64,000 bases of DNA from IMG/VR virus record IMGVR_UViG_3300030419_007201, positions 1 through 64,000 of that record; one strand, written 5' to 3'. A program made the position numbers and the translations under genes. Source of the DNA: a virus. The notes under the pieces are model-generated. The model did no database searches and had not been told where the DNA came from. It saw only the letters and a program-made list of their open reading frames with translations. Within the stretch, counting starts at the first letter, position 1, and every line of letters starts with the position of its first letter. Shown in pieces: positions 52,023 to 60,135 of the stretch.

Positions 52023-52416
52023 TATAGTTTATCTCCTTAAACTTATTCTTAATTAGTTCGTCGATTGGTACTGGCTCCCCATCTCCGTCAATTCTTACAA
52101 ATGTCATGTCAGTTGTGCATACTGTTTTTTGTGATCCGTTGTATGGGCTATGCCTTCTAGCTTCTAATCTAATCGTTACTGATGTATTTCCAAGATTAAC
52201 AAGTTGGCCATAAATCTTTATTATTTGCCCAGGACGAACTGGTTTTTGAAACGTAACTTCAGAAATTTTAACTGTAACCATTCTGGGTGTACTGCACGTC
52301 TGTGAAGAAAAAGCGGCGCCGGCCTCGTCAAGCCACGACATCATTGTCCCTCCAAACAAGTTTCCATGGACTCCCACATCTTTTGTCATGCATACATGTG
52401 TCGCTATTAGATTCAT
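52006..52416 (-). CDS. Hotdog-fold acyl-CoA thioesterase, YciA-like
   Basis: 136 residues. HGNLFGGTMMSWLDEAGA is the helix-and-active-site segment of YciA/Acot-type thioesterases, with VKISEVTFQKPVRPGQI and TVCTTDMTFVRID strands. Hydrolyses acyl-CoA in the cytoplasm. No tag. It overlaps the 51837 gene by 17 bases. Auxiliary metabolic role, or a modifier of host lipid supply (inference). Confidence 0.83.
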   Translation of the reverse strand: MNLIATHVCMTKDVGVHGNLFGGTMMSWLDEAGAAFSSQTCSTPRMVTVKISEVTFQKPVRPGQIIKIYGQLVNLGNTSVTIRLEARRHSPYNGSQKTVCTTDMTFVRIDGDGEPVPIDELIKNKFKEINYNENDT

Positions 52417-52495
52417 ATTAACCTCGTATAATATTATTCATCCTGCCATACAGCATATAACAGACATATAATTATACACCCTCCGAATATTAATT

Positions 52496-52954
52496 TTAGT
52501 TCCATTTGTAGGTTTCCCTAAATATTTCTGCGCCTACAACGCCATAATCTCCGGGTCCATATTGCACCAAAAAATCTCCTACCTCTCCTTGTAATAGATC
52601 GGGAGACCAAGAGACCTTTACTTGAAATGGCTGCTGCATTTCTTTGGCAAATACTGGAATATCTTTCTTTGATGCCAGCCCGGGCATTATAATATCATAA
52701 GTCTGGGAAAAGCTTTCAGCAGGGATCGGCCATTGTTCGCCTTTTGTGCCGGTCATAATAGCATCCCCGGGATTAGCGTTTACCGGGCCTTCTTTTGTTT
52801 CAATTGTCTCAGCGCCTGAAGCATATCTAAATTGAAGAGGAATGGGTTTTTTAGCAGTTTGAAAAGCTTCAGGATCTTGAGATAGATCTGGGTTATCGTC
52901 TGCCCCGATGGCTTCATTTATATACTTGCGCCAATTTTCAAATAGAAGTTTCAT
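52496..52954 (-). CDS. Tagged protein (class 1), unknown body
   Basis: 152 residues. Tag MKLLFENWRKYINE. The body is beta-rich with repeated Gly-Asp turns (NPGDAIMTG, GPGDYGVVG). It resembles small barrel domains but is not recognised. The tag ends I-N-E. Confidence 0.65.
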   Translation of the reverse strand: MKLLFENWRKYINEAIGADDNPDLSQDPEAFQTAKKPIPLQFRYASGAETIETKEGPVNANPGDAIMTGTKGEQWPIPAESFSQTYDIIMPGLASKKDIPVFAKEMQQPFQVKVSWSPDLLQGEVGDFLVQYGPGDYGVVGAEIFRETYKWN

Positions 52955-53811
52955 GACAGGGAGCCCATATCCGGATCTGTAGCATACTGAAACTCGTAAC
53001 TTGATTCCTCCCAGCCGGCTTCAATAGCATCAATAATTTGATCTGGGGTAGGATTATGATTATTATACAATAAACTTTTTATGTGTGATAGCGCATATGC
53101 TACATTAGACATCGCTTCTGGATCTTTGCTATCTGGATCATATAATTCATATTCTTCTTCATGTCCTGCTGCTTGTTTCCATAGTATGTTATATAGATCT
53201 GCGGCAGCTGTTGCTCCAGCTGGGCCATATGCGTTTGAAAAGCCTTCCATTAGATTTTTTGTCAATGAAATTCCTCGCGCTTTCCTATCTTTTGTGTCAA
53301 TATACACTTTATAACCCATCTTTTCTAGTTTTAGACATTCGTCTGAGTGAGCCCAGCGATTCTGTACCAATCTAGTAAATTCTGGTGCATGTTCTCTAGA
53401 GTCTGTATTTAATTGTACAGTAATGTGTTTACCATCCACATACATGCTATTAATTGGTATTTCTAGTACATTTTGAGCAGATTCTTCAATTGTTTTAATA
53501 ATTTCTGGATCTAATGCTAAATTTAATTGAATTGGATCTTTTGTACGAGACAAGAAGGCTTCTAAGTCTTCTCCTGGTTCTGAGGCTCGCGTCGGCCAAA
53601 GATCTGCATTTTCTGTACCATCTGGAAAGGTTATTGTGTACACTCGTCCGCCGGAAGTGTCGTGATAATCAACTATAGGTTGCCCTGGGCTCCATCGATG
53701 GTGTGAGGTTTTAGCAGAATTATAGCTATATTTATCGGTTATTATATCTTCTAAAGATGATGATTCATTAAGTTTATGATACTTTCGCCAATTTTCAAAT
53801 ATATCTTTCAT
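52951..53811 (-). CDS. Tagged protein (class 1), unknown body
   Basis: 286 residues. Tag MKDIFENWRKYHKLNE (two extra residues before L-N-E). Mixed alpha/beta body, with no catalytic signature recognised. It overlaps the next gene at ATGA. Confidence 0.65.
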   Translation of the reverse strand: MKDIFENWRKYHKLNESSSLEDIITDKYSYNSAKTSHHRWSPGQPIVDYHDTSGGRVYTITFPDGTENADLWPTRASEPGEDLEAFLSRTKDPIQLNLALDPEIIKTIEESAQNVLEIPINSMYVDGKHITVQLNTDSREHAPEFTRLVQNRWAHSDECLKLEKMGYKVYIDTKDRKARGISLTKNLMEGFSNAYGPAGATAAADLYNILWKQAAGHEEEYELYDPDSKDPEAMSNVAYALSHIKSLLYNNHNPTPDQIIDAIEAGWEESSYEFQYATDPDMGSLS

Positions 53812-53819
53812 AATAATAA

Positions 53820-55007
53820 TTACCTGTCAAAAATGATTACTTCCCCAGTTTGATAAGAAATTCCAAAATTACCTAAATGCACATCACGAGTAAGATTTCC
53901 GTAAATAAATTGATCACCTACCGAGACAGCTAAATCATACATCGCTGTTAAAAAATCTTTTAAAAGCTTTGCGCCGGTACCGGATTGCAGAACGGGTGGT
54001 ATGGCCGGCAAATCTATAGGATCGACGCCATCGTCGCGATACTCTGGTTCTTGAGCCCAGCCATACTTCTGTATAAACGCGCTATTGTTTTCCAATCCTT
54101 TCTTTTGAATCCATTCAAGAACATATTTAACATATTCGTCTGCGCCCCCTGCGACCATAGTGAAAGGCTTGATATGATGTTTTTCTAGTTCACGATCATT
54201 CGCGATGTTATACATTGAGTTATTAGCTGCATCTTGCATGCCGTTAAAAAGATCTGTATCGAAAAATGTTTCAATAATGCGACCACCTTGTACATCTTCG
54301 TATTCGTCTAACCAGTTTTCAAATGGAATAACTTTTCCAATTTCAGCATAGCCGGCATATTTTACGGGATTGACCATATCTCTCTCTGCATTCGGTACAT
54401 ACATCGGCATTGTACCATATTCGTATACAGCTAGATCATGTGATCTTGCGGCTCCTCCAACTTGGGAATTTAAAAGCTTAGCATAGGTTTCAAGCTCTTT
54501 CTGCAAGCCGTAAACCCCACTTTTAAAAATTTTAACTACATGATCATTGCTGAACAATATCGCGATGCCAAAGCCACCTTCTCCAAGTACTTTTACAAAT
54601 TTATGATCTTTAAAAATATTACTTGGGGTGCCGGCGCCTTCGGTTGTACCTTGTGTTGCACCTTCTAATGAATTACATGAAAATGTTCCCGCATTTCTCC
54701 ATTCATAACCTTTGATCCATTTTTTTAATTCAGCACAATTAAAAGCAATATTTTCTAAAGACTTTGGGGGCCGTTGAGCCTGAGCCTGTTCGAATTCTTC
54801 AGGAGATGATTTGCGATGTTGGCTTACTTCATCATCGGCTTTCCATTGTTTAAATTTTTCCCAGTCAGCCTCAGTAGATGAAGGGCTCTCCTTCCACTTG
54901 GCAGCTAATTTTGTACGCTCCGCAGGTGGCTGGCGGTTGTCTAAAGCAGAGATAACATCGTCAACATACGCCTCTCGAATAAATTTTTGCCAATTTTTTA
55001 TTTTCAT
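53820..55007 (-). CDS. Tagged protein-kinase-like protein
   Basis: 395 residues. The start MKIKNWQKFIREA keeps N-W-x-K-F-I-R-E. KVLG142-EGGFG147-IAI and VVK159-IF are a kinase glycine loop and Lys. The last residues, TRD375-V-H-L-G-N380-FGI then IIFD394-R, match the catalytic D-x4-N and the DFG Asp, but the protein stops right after it, so the activation segment and C-lobe are absent or replaced. It may be an inactive or atypical kinase (aminoglycoside-kinase- or Fam20-like), or a pseudokinase sensor. Confidence 0.7.
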   Translation of the reverse strand: MKIKNWQKFIREAYVDDVISALDNRQPPAERTKLAAKWKESPSSTEADWEKFKQWKADDEVSQHRKSSPEEFEQAQAQRPPKSLENIAFNCAELKKWIKGYEWRNAGTFSCNSLEGATQGTTEGAGTPSNIFKDHKFVKVLGEGGFGIAILFSNDHVVKIFKSGVYGLQKELETYAKLLNSQVGGAARSHDLAVYEYGTMPMYVPNAERDMVNPVKYAGYAEIGKVIPFENWLDEYEDVQGGRIIETFFDTDLFNGMQDAANNSMYNIANDRELEKHHIKPFTMVAGGADEYVKYVLEWIQKKGLENNSAFIQKYGWAQEPEYRDDGVDPIDLPAIPPVLQSGTGAKLLKDFLTAMYDLAVSVGDQFIYGNLTRDVHLGNFGISYQTGEVIIFDR

Positions 55008-55009
55008 GG

Positions 55010-55732
55010 TTAAAGGTCATCATCATCCGGTAATGTTCCTGGCCCAGAGGGATCGAAGCCCTGTGCATTTTCTGTCCAGCCATCAGTACGCTGAAAATCT
55101 GTCTCGTTCTTAGTATCAGGTACCCACCTATCAAGAAACTTATTCATCTTTTTAACTAGGGCCCTGCTTGCTTTTGTTGGATCCTTGTCTTGTTGTCTGG
55201 CGACTGCTTCTTTTATGGGCCCTACTTCATCATCAAACTTATCTTCAATTTGTTTTAAAATTCTACAAATTTGCATTTCAGCATTTTGTTCGCACCCTGC
55301 TCTTTGGTTTGGAAGAGTTTCAGTCCAAAAAGTATCAACTGCTGCGTAGACTTCATCCCATGCTACTAATGTGTCTTCTTGGAGCCCAGTACTGTCCCAT
55401 GCGCCTTCGTGGAGCCAGTGAGTAGATCGAGGTCCAATATACTTTTCCATCTTATTTGCAAGTTCTGGAAGGGTCTTTACACTAGCAGCTGCTTGAGTAG
55501 ATGTTATTCCATAAGCAGCTGCACTAGGCTCAGCTTGAGCGGTTGCTACTTGAGAAGTGGTCGAAGGCGGTGCTGCTTGAGCAGGTGTGGGCGCGCCTAA
55601 AGAGGATAAACCCATGGCTGCAGCAATAGCAGCATCCTTCCAACCTTCTTCAATTGGAGTATCGACTCGATTTTCAGCTTTAATAATCTCTTCTTTAATT
55701 ATTTGTTGTAATCTTTGTTTTGTAATTTTCAT
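55010..55732 (-). CDS. Tagged protein (class 2), unknown
   Basis: 240 residues. MKITKQRLQQIIKEE is a near-perfect class-2 tag (I-I-K-E-E). The next stretch is Ala/Pro/Thr-rich, then a helical part with four Trp and two Cys. It could be an internal head protein. Ends by overlapping nothing; it abuts the 53820 gene. Confidence 0.62.
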   Translation of the reverse strand: MKITKQRLQQIIKEEIIKAENRVDTPIEEGWKDAAIAAAMGLSSLGAPTPAQAAPPSTTSQVATAQAEPSAAAYGITSTQAAASVKTLPELANKMEKYIGPRSTHWLHEGAWDSTGLQEDTLVAWDEVYAAVDTFWTETLPNQRAGCEQNAEMQICRILKQIEDKFDDEVGPIKEAVARQQDKDPTKASRALVKKMNKFLDRWVPDTKNETDFQRTDGWTENAQGFDPSGPGTLPDDDDL

Positions 55733-56472
55733 TATGAAATTTCCTTGTTTTCTCTAAGACCTAAATCAGTGGCTAAGTCATCAGTAAATTGTGGTCGCTG
55801 GCTAAAAAAGTCTGGATCCTTAGCATAAAACTCAGCCATATCTGTTAAATATTGATAAACATTAGCTTCTTCGCCAAACTCTTGTTGAAGAAGAGGAATA
55901 ATTTTTTTTAACAATCCTGGAAATTTAGCCATATCCGTAGCAGCTAGTCTGGGCCAGCCCTCTTGAAGCATCTCGCGTCCTGATTTGTCGAAAAATGATT
56001 CTGCTAGCCAGCGATCTAAATCATCCATTTGCCTATCATATTCAGCTGCTCTTGGGTGATCTGGGCGATGACCTCCTCTTGAAGGAGCAGGGGGTGGCAT
56101 TTTTGCTATTTTTGCTGTCTTGCCGGGAACTGCTTCTTGCTCATAGCCCGGCACATCTTCAAACCTTCCGTACATCCATTCGTCGTCGTCGATGTTTTCT
56201 TCAAGATCACCCTCTTCTAACTGGCCAGATTCCTTATCTTGCAAATATCTCTTCGCACCTGTTGCGTTACGGAATCCATCGTCATAAGGGTCTATATAAC
56301 CTAGTCTTTCTGCCTCTTCTGCCTCTTCGCGGGTTAGCGGTCGACCATGTGGATCTGGTTCAGAATAATCGTGAGAATGGCCTTCCGTTAAGGTATTTTG
56401 TTCTTCTCGTGTTATTGTTTCATTTAAAAAGTATCTTGGGTCAATACGTTTCTTGTTCTTAGTTGGTTTCAC
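55732..56472 (-). CDS. Acidic protein with possible tag-like motif, unknown
   Basis: 246 residues. The start has DPRYFLNET, in which F-L-N-E ends like a class-1 cleavage site. The middle is acidic (DLEENIDDDEW) and the end helical. Nothing recognised. It shares overlaps of 1-4 bases with both neighbours. Confidence 0.5.
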   Translation of the reverse strand: MKPTKNKKRIDPRYFLNETITREEQNTLTEGHSHDYSEPDPHGRPLTREEAEEAERLGYIDPYDDGFRNATGAKRYLQDKESGQLEEGDLEENIDDDEWMYGRFEDVPGYEQEAVPGKTAKIAKMPPPAPSRGGHRPDHPRAAEYDRQMDDLDRWLAESFFDKSGREMLQEGWPRLAATDMAKFPGLLKKIIPLLQQEFGEEANVYQYLTDMAEFYAKDPDFFSQRPQFTDDLATDLGLRENKEIS

Positions 56473-57506
56473 TTCTTAATACCTCCCATAAGCAATATAG
56501 CAACCAATCCTGGGACGTTATCTCTAATATAGACCCCAGAGAATAAAGTCTCGGTTCGTCCGCCGACATATGAAATAGCAGCATCCATATGTTGACTAAT
56601 ATTAGGATCATCTGCCATTTCTGGAGATACTACCAATAATAGCGCACCTGTCTTTGATTTTTCTTGTGAACTTGGGCAAGGAGATCTCTTAAGACAATTT
56701 TGATATATCATTGCTCCTAAGTTATCAACATTAGGGTCTCGAATTACCGTAGTACCAACAAGCATACGATTTTGTTGCTTTAAACAACGTTCCAAGTCCT
56801 TAGAATCAAAAGATTGAATAGCTGACTTTTCTGATGCTAGTTTAAAAGTTTGAGTTAGTAACTTAGCAAACGCTGAGTTGGCAGTTGGGAACAGCTTTGA
56901 CATACCAACCTTGCCTCTGAGAATTTTAACCTGTCTTTCATTATCTAATATAATGTGAGGTGAAGACTTGACATCATTTGATAGAGATAGCGCATTTTTA
57001 GCTATTGTAGAGTTAAGCAACTCTTGAGAAGTAGGCCATGTAACTATATAGAATACTTTACCTTCTGCCCCAACAGACTTTAAATATCTTTTAAATACAT
57101 CGTCTAAAGCATGACATGCGCTACCAGTACCTCCGCCGCCGCCAGCAAGGACAAAAATCCAATCAACTTTTCCTAACTTTGTACGAAGCGCGTCTTCTAC
57201 AACGGCACTATTCTGACCAAATACATCTTTTCCAAATTCTACGTTTTTTGCCACGCCGTCTGCGTCTGGAATCAGTACTAAGTGTTTTGGATCTACATTG
57301 TCAGGCTGATCTTTTGCTGTTGTATTAATAAGGAGTGTTTTGTTGAACCCAATATCTAAGAAGGCTTTTGCTAGCTTGCCACCTCCTCCTCCGACTCCTA
57401 TAAATGCGCAATTTAAAGCGCACTCAACTTCATTCTGTGGTAATTCGTTAGTTTGTGCTACTTCGTCTGCATCTCCATAGTGGTCGACAAAATCAAATTC
57501 TTCCAT
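56469..57506 (-). CDS. FtsZ/tubulin-like GTPase
   Basis: 345 residues. FIGVGGGGG43-K is the T1 loop, and LAGGGGGTGSACHALDD at about 120-136 is the tubulin/FtsZ signature (G-G-G-T-G-x-G, here G-G-G-G-G-T-G-S). The rest has alternating strands and helices (IILDNERQVKIL, then LVGTTVIRD, LLLVVSPEM) but it is shorter than FtsZ and lacks its C-terminal tail. Tubulin-like PhuZ of jumbo phages positions a phage nucleus; this may do likewise. AGGAG lies upstream. Next to it is a small membrane-anchored coiled-coil gene. Confidence 0.8.
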   Translation of the reverse strand: MEEFDFVDHYGDADEVAQTNELPQNEVECALNCAFIGVGGGGGKLAKAFLDIGFNKTLLINTTAKDQPDNVDPKHLVLIPDADGVAKNVEFGKDVFGQNSAVVEDALRTKLGKVDWIFVLAGGGGGTGSACHALDDVFKRYLKSVGAEGKVFYIVTWPTSQELLNSTIAKNALSLSNDVKSSPHIILDNERQVKILRGKVGMSKLFPTANSAFAKLLTQTFKLASEKSAIQSFDSKDLERCLKQQNRMLVGTTVIRDPNVDNLGAMIYQNCLKRSPCPSSQEKSKTGALLLVVSPEMADDPNISQHMDAAISYVGGRTETLFSGVYIRDNVPGLVAILLMGGIKK

Positions 57507-57516
57507 TTCCCTCTCC

Positions 57517-57687
57517 TTATTTTAAAGTACGTATCTGTTTGTTAATTCTTTTAATTTGTTTACTCATTGATGCAACATCATCTTCAAGCGAATCAATTCT
57601 TGACTGTGTTGTGTAATAAAAGCCACCTAAAGTTGCAGCAATTGTTAATAAAGTAATTAGTGTCTTAATGTCCAATTTAAGATCCAT
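57517..57687 (-). CDS. 56-residue membrane/coiled-coil protein beside the tubulin gene
   Basis: ATG at 57687 begins MDLKLDIKTLITLLTIAATL (one membrane helix, about residues 9-25), then YYTTQSRIDSLEDDVASMSK, a heptad-like coil ending KRINKQIRTLK. It ends ten bases before the FtsZ-like start. It may be a membrane anchor for the filament (inference). It overlaps the DUF6356-like gene by 11 bases. Confidence 0.65.
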   Translation of the reverse strand: MDLKLDIKTLITLLTIAATLGGFYYTTQSRIDSLEDDVASMSKQIKRINKQIRTLK

Positions 57688-57892
57688 TTTTTATTCTCTC
57701 CCTGGTGTGATCATTCCATGTTTGTAATTTATGACATGTGTGCTCTAAGTTGTACACCCTGGGGATGTCACATATTGGTAATATTGCATGCATGATAAAA
57801 ATTATGCCTCTAAAAATCAGCGAAACACCAATCGTAGAAGCAAATACAAAATGACTTAAATAAGTCTCATTATTTTCCTTCAGGTGTTTCAA
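57677..57892 (-). CDS. DUF6356-like small membrane protein
   Basis: 71 residues. MKHLKENNETYLSHFVFASTIGVSLIFRGIIFIMHAILPICDI fits the DUF6356 pattern as I recall it (H-x-x-x-x-T-Y-x-x-H-x-x-x-A and I-H-A-x-x-P), one or two membrane helices, with a charged end. Function unknown. Confidence 0.6.
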   Translation of the reverse strand: MKHLKENNETYLSHFVFASTIGVSLIFRGIIFIMHAILPICDIPRVYNLEHTCHKLQTWNDHTRERIKNGS

Positions 57893-58136
57893 TATTTTCC
57901 GTCACTCGTATATCAGCCATGGCTTTTTCAACACCAGCAGAGGCCAGATCTTTTGCTGGAGTCATATGATGATTAAGGATCTTCAGCTGAGATAAGATTT
58001 CTTCTAAAAGAAACACCATCTGATGATCTGTGCTCATATCGTCTCTTTCGTATTCTGAAAAATCTTTAGATCTAGTGTATTCCGGATCCTTAGCCTCGTT
58101 CATGAATTGCTTCCATGTGTTTTTTGAAAATTTCAT
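57870..58136 (-). CDS. Tagged protein (class 1 variant), small
   Basis: 88 residues. MKFSKNTWKQFMNEA keeps W-K-x-F-M-N-E, a degenerate class-1 tag. Acidic helical body with His-Met segments. Overlaps the 57677 gene by 23 bases. Confidence 0.55.
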   Translation of the reverse strand: MKFSKNTWKQFMNEAKDPEYTRSKDFSEYERDDMSTDHQMVFLLEEILSQLKILNHHMTPAKDLASAGVEKAMADIRVTENIETPEGK

Positions 58137-58142
58137 TTTTGT

Positions 58143-58745
58143 TTAATTGCTCCTGGGAGTTAACAAGCCATTACGTTCCAATGCAGTGTAGGCATAGCCA
58201 AACAACTGACTAAGAAATCCTTCGTTAACAGCTTGGATATCGCTTATTTTTTGTTGTAATCGCTCCGGTTGGCCACGAAGCTGGCCAAAAGCTTGCAAAA
58301 GCTGTAATCTGACTTCAACCAGCGAACTCATTAGTTTATCAATCGACTCTAATGCTGCAGCGATGTTTGGATCTGCACCTCTGTTTGAGTGTAAAACATT
58401 GCGTACTCTATGAGCAATTCGAGTTGCGTTTTCTATTGCGCCTATAGTAACACCTTCATCATTAACGATACCTTGTCTCCATGCAGACAGCATTCCATCG
58501 TTGGCGTCGCCATGGCCATACAAAGCTCCTTGAAGCCATTGCCATTCTTTGTCAATCTGACTTCGAATATCATCAATATCATCATTTGCACCCCCCGGAG
58601 GTGCATCACCGGTCGGGTTATCACGAGCGCGCTCATAATCACCGGGGATTGTTGGGTCGTATGGGCGCCCACCGTATTCCTTCATGATATCTCTAGACCG
58701 GTTACTGCTAGCCCATTTACGAAAATTTTCAAATAATTCTTTCAT
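58143..58745 (-). CDS. Tagged protein (class 1), helical
   Basis: 200 residues. MKELFENFRKWASSN keeps F-E-N-F-R-K-W but lacks the Glu-ended site. Gly/Asp/Arg-rich loop then long amphipathic helices. Not recognised. Confidence 0.62.
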   Translation of the reverse strand: MKELFENFRKWASSNRSRDIMKEYGGRPYDPTIPGDYERARDNPTGDAPPGGANDDIDDIRSQIDKEWQWLQGALYGHGDANDGMLSAWRQGIVNDEGVTIGAIENATRIAHRVRNVLHSNRGADPNIAAALESIDKLMSSLVEVRLQLLQAFGQLRGQPERLQQKISDIQAVNEGFLSQLFGYAYTALERNGLLTPRSN

Positions 58746-58915
58746 TAATTTTCCTCTAAGTCTTTACTTTGTTCAGACTGTATATAATATATAATTTGTT
58801 CTAGTATATTTAAAGCTTGCAAATCCATAGTAAACACATTAGAATACAATCTTCTTTCTTTAATTAGTTTTTTACCTTGTAAAACCAATTTATTTAGCTC
58901 ATCACTATCATGCAT
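58745..58915 (-). CDS. 56-residue helical protein, unknown
   Basis: Gene too short for usual lists. ATG 58915 begins MHDSDELNKLVLQGKKLIKE; the TAA at 58745 shares one base with the next ATG. Two helices, no Cys. Its start overlaps the upstream gene by 8 bases. Confidence 0.5.
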   Translation of the reverse strand: MHDSDELNKLVLQGKKLIKERRLYSNVFTMDLQALNILEQIIYYIQSEQSKDLEEN

Positions 58916-59117
58916 CAGCTACTTTCTTTGTAATCATCAGTGATCTACTGACTACATCAGCTTTTAACTCTTCCATTATATGAGACCAATTTTCAATATC
59001 TGATTTAGTCATTTCATCTAGCATAGCCCAGAGAGAATCTACTTCATCTTGCAACTGTTTGTTCTCTTGTTTCAGTCTAGCAATCTGCCTATCTTTATTC
59101 TTGTTGCTCTTTTTCAT
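58908..59117 (-). CDS. Small coiled-coil protein
   Basis: 69 residues, mostly a heptad-like coil (DRQIARLKQENKQLQDEVDSLWAMLDEM). Not recognised. It overlaps both neighbours by 4-8 bases. Confidence 0.5.
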   Translation of the reverse strand: MKKSNKNKDRQIARLKQENKQLQDEVDSLWAMLDEMTKSDIENWSHIMEELKADVVSRSLMITKKVADA

Positions 59118-59365
59118 TTAAAAACCCGCTCCTTTGCAGTGTCAAATAACTTATCCATGAAACTTTTCTTCAGTCGTAAGAGACGCTCAAACTTGACGCG
59201 CTCTCTAGCATCAGTATACAGTGTCGTTGGCCTTTTAAGCTCCCCGTTAATGATTTGGTCGGAAAAATCATAAAACTTTGACTTTTTGGGCTGCTTTCCA
59301 GCAGCCGTTGAGGCCAGCATCATCAAAATCGCCAGACCTACGAAAATTTTTACCCACTTTTTCAC
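59114..59365 (-). CDS. Small secreted protein with signal peptide
   Basis: 83 residues. MKKWVKIFVGLAILMMLASTAAG is a signal peptide with an A-x-A-type cleavage site, followed by a basic helical region (RERVKFERLLRLKKSFMDKLF). Possibly exported or periplasmic. Unknown. Confidence 0.55.
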   Translation of the reverse strand: MKKWVKIFVGLAILMMLASTAAGKQPKKSKFYDFSDQIINGELKRPTTLYTDARERVKFERLLRLKKSFMDKLFDTAKERVFK

Positions 59366-59538
59366 TTCATGGTACCCTCCTTTTCTTGTTCGTTAGCCAT
59401 TTCTAGTACTGTATGGCAAAGGTTGGCTATGATTTGATGATGATCACGAAATATATTTATTTCTAAGCATTGTGCCTGCTTAAGCAGATTCTTAACTTCA
59501 GTTGTAGTATAGACTTTTTTGTCGTAAACAGGCGACAT
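59362..59538 (-). CDS. Small protein, unknown
   Basis: 58 residues from ATG 59538 (MSPVYDKKVYTTTEV). A TTG start at 59553 is possible. Contains one Cys and several His. No family. Confidence 0.4.
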   Translation of the reverse strand: MSPVYDKKVYTTTEVKNLLKQAQCLEINIFRDHHQIIANLCHTVLEMANEQEKEGTMK

Positions 59539-59556
59539 GTTTCGTTTCCCCAATTA

Positions 59557-60015
59557 TCAGGCTTTAATGTTGATCATCTTGCCAGTACCACCTCCAGGAC
59601 CTTCCTCCATCTCTTCTAACTTTTCAAAGGTGCTTTGTAACAATTTTAAAGCTAGACTAGAATCGGACGTCTTCTCAACCATCTCAGCCATCATCTCTAT
59701 AGCTTCTCCAATGGCTTCTATATTTTCTTTCATTTCTTTTATGGTATCGTCCAGAATGTCGTATTGACCTTCCTTCTCACTTAAACCACGTAAGTAGAGA
59801 AAGTCTTGAGTGCTTGTACTAGATTGACTAGCATAAACAGCATTTTCACTCTCTCTATATTCTTCACTAGACTTCGAATCAACGCGCCCCACATTATTTG
59901 TCTCTTCTTGGGGTTTAGATTCGCTAGCAGGGCTAGCTGAGGCCTCGTTAACGGCCTTTGTATCTAAAAGCGACTCTACCCCTGCGTTGACCGAGCCTAT
60001 GCTTCCTACGCTCAT
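59557..60015 (-). CDS. Ser/Ala/Glu-rich, probably structural or regulatory protein
   Basis: 152 residues from ATG 60015 (MSVGSIGSV), with TAGGAGG seven bases upstream, which settles the start; a longer reading frame to 60111 has none. The first half is Ser/Glu/Asn-rich and probably disordered; the second half is a long Glu/Met/Leu helix (EMKENIEAIGEAIEMMAEMVEK) with a Gly-rich end. Unknown function. Confidence 0.55.
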   Translation of the reverse strand: MSVGSIGSVNAGVESLLDTKAVNEASASPASESKPQEETNNVGRVDSKSSEEYRESENAVYASQSSTSTQDFLYLRGLSEKEGQYDILDDTIKEMKENIEAIGEAIEMMAEMVEKTSDSSLALKLLQSTFEKLEEMEEGPGGGTGKMINIKA

Positions 60016-60135
60016 TTTCGACCTCCTACGTGTCTTTTCTGTTGTATTATATGAGTAAGATAAAGCAAACAATTTAAGCTCCTCTATGAAATAAATAGAT
60101 GTTAACATCATATCATACGTGATTATATTTTTAAT
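60016..60135. promoter_or_regulatory. Divergent control region
   Basis: This 120-base stretch separates the 60015 gene and the plus-strand gene at 60136. It contains the CTATTTAT motif (coding strand, 60091-60098) with a small hairpin TCTAT/ATAGA, and on the plus strand an AT-rich TATATT close to the ATG at 60136. Probably holds promoters for both genes; no clear -35 is seen. Confidence 0.35.
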
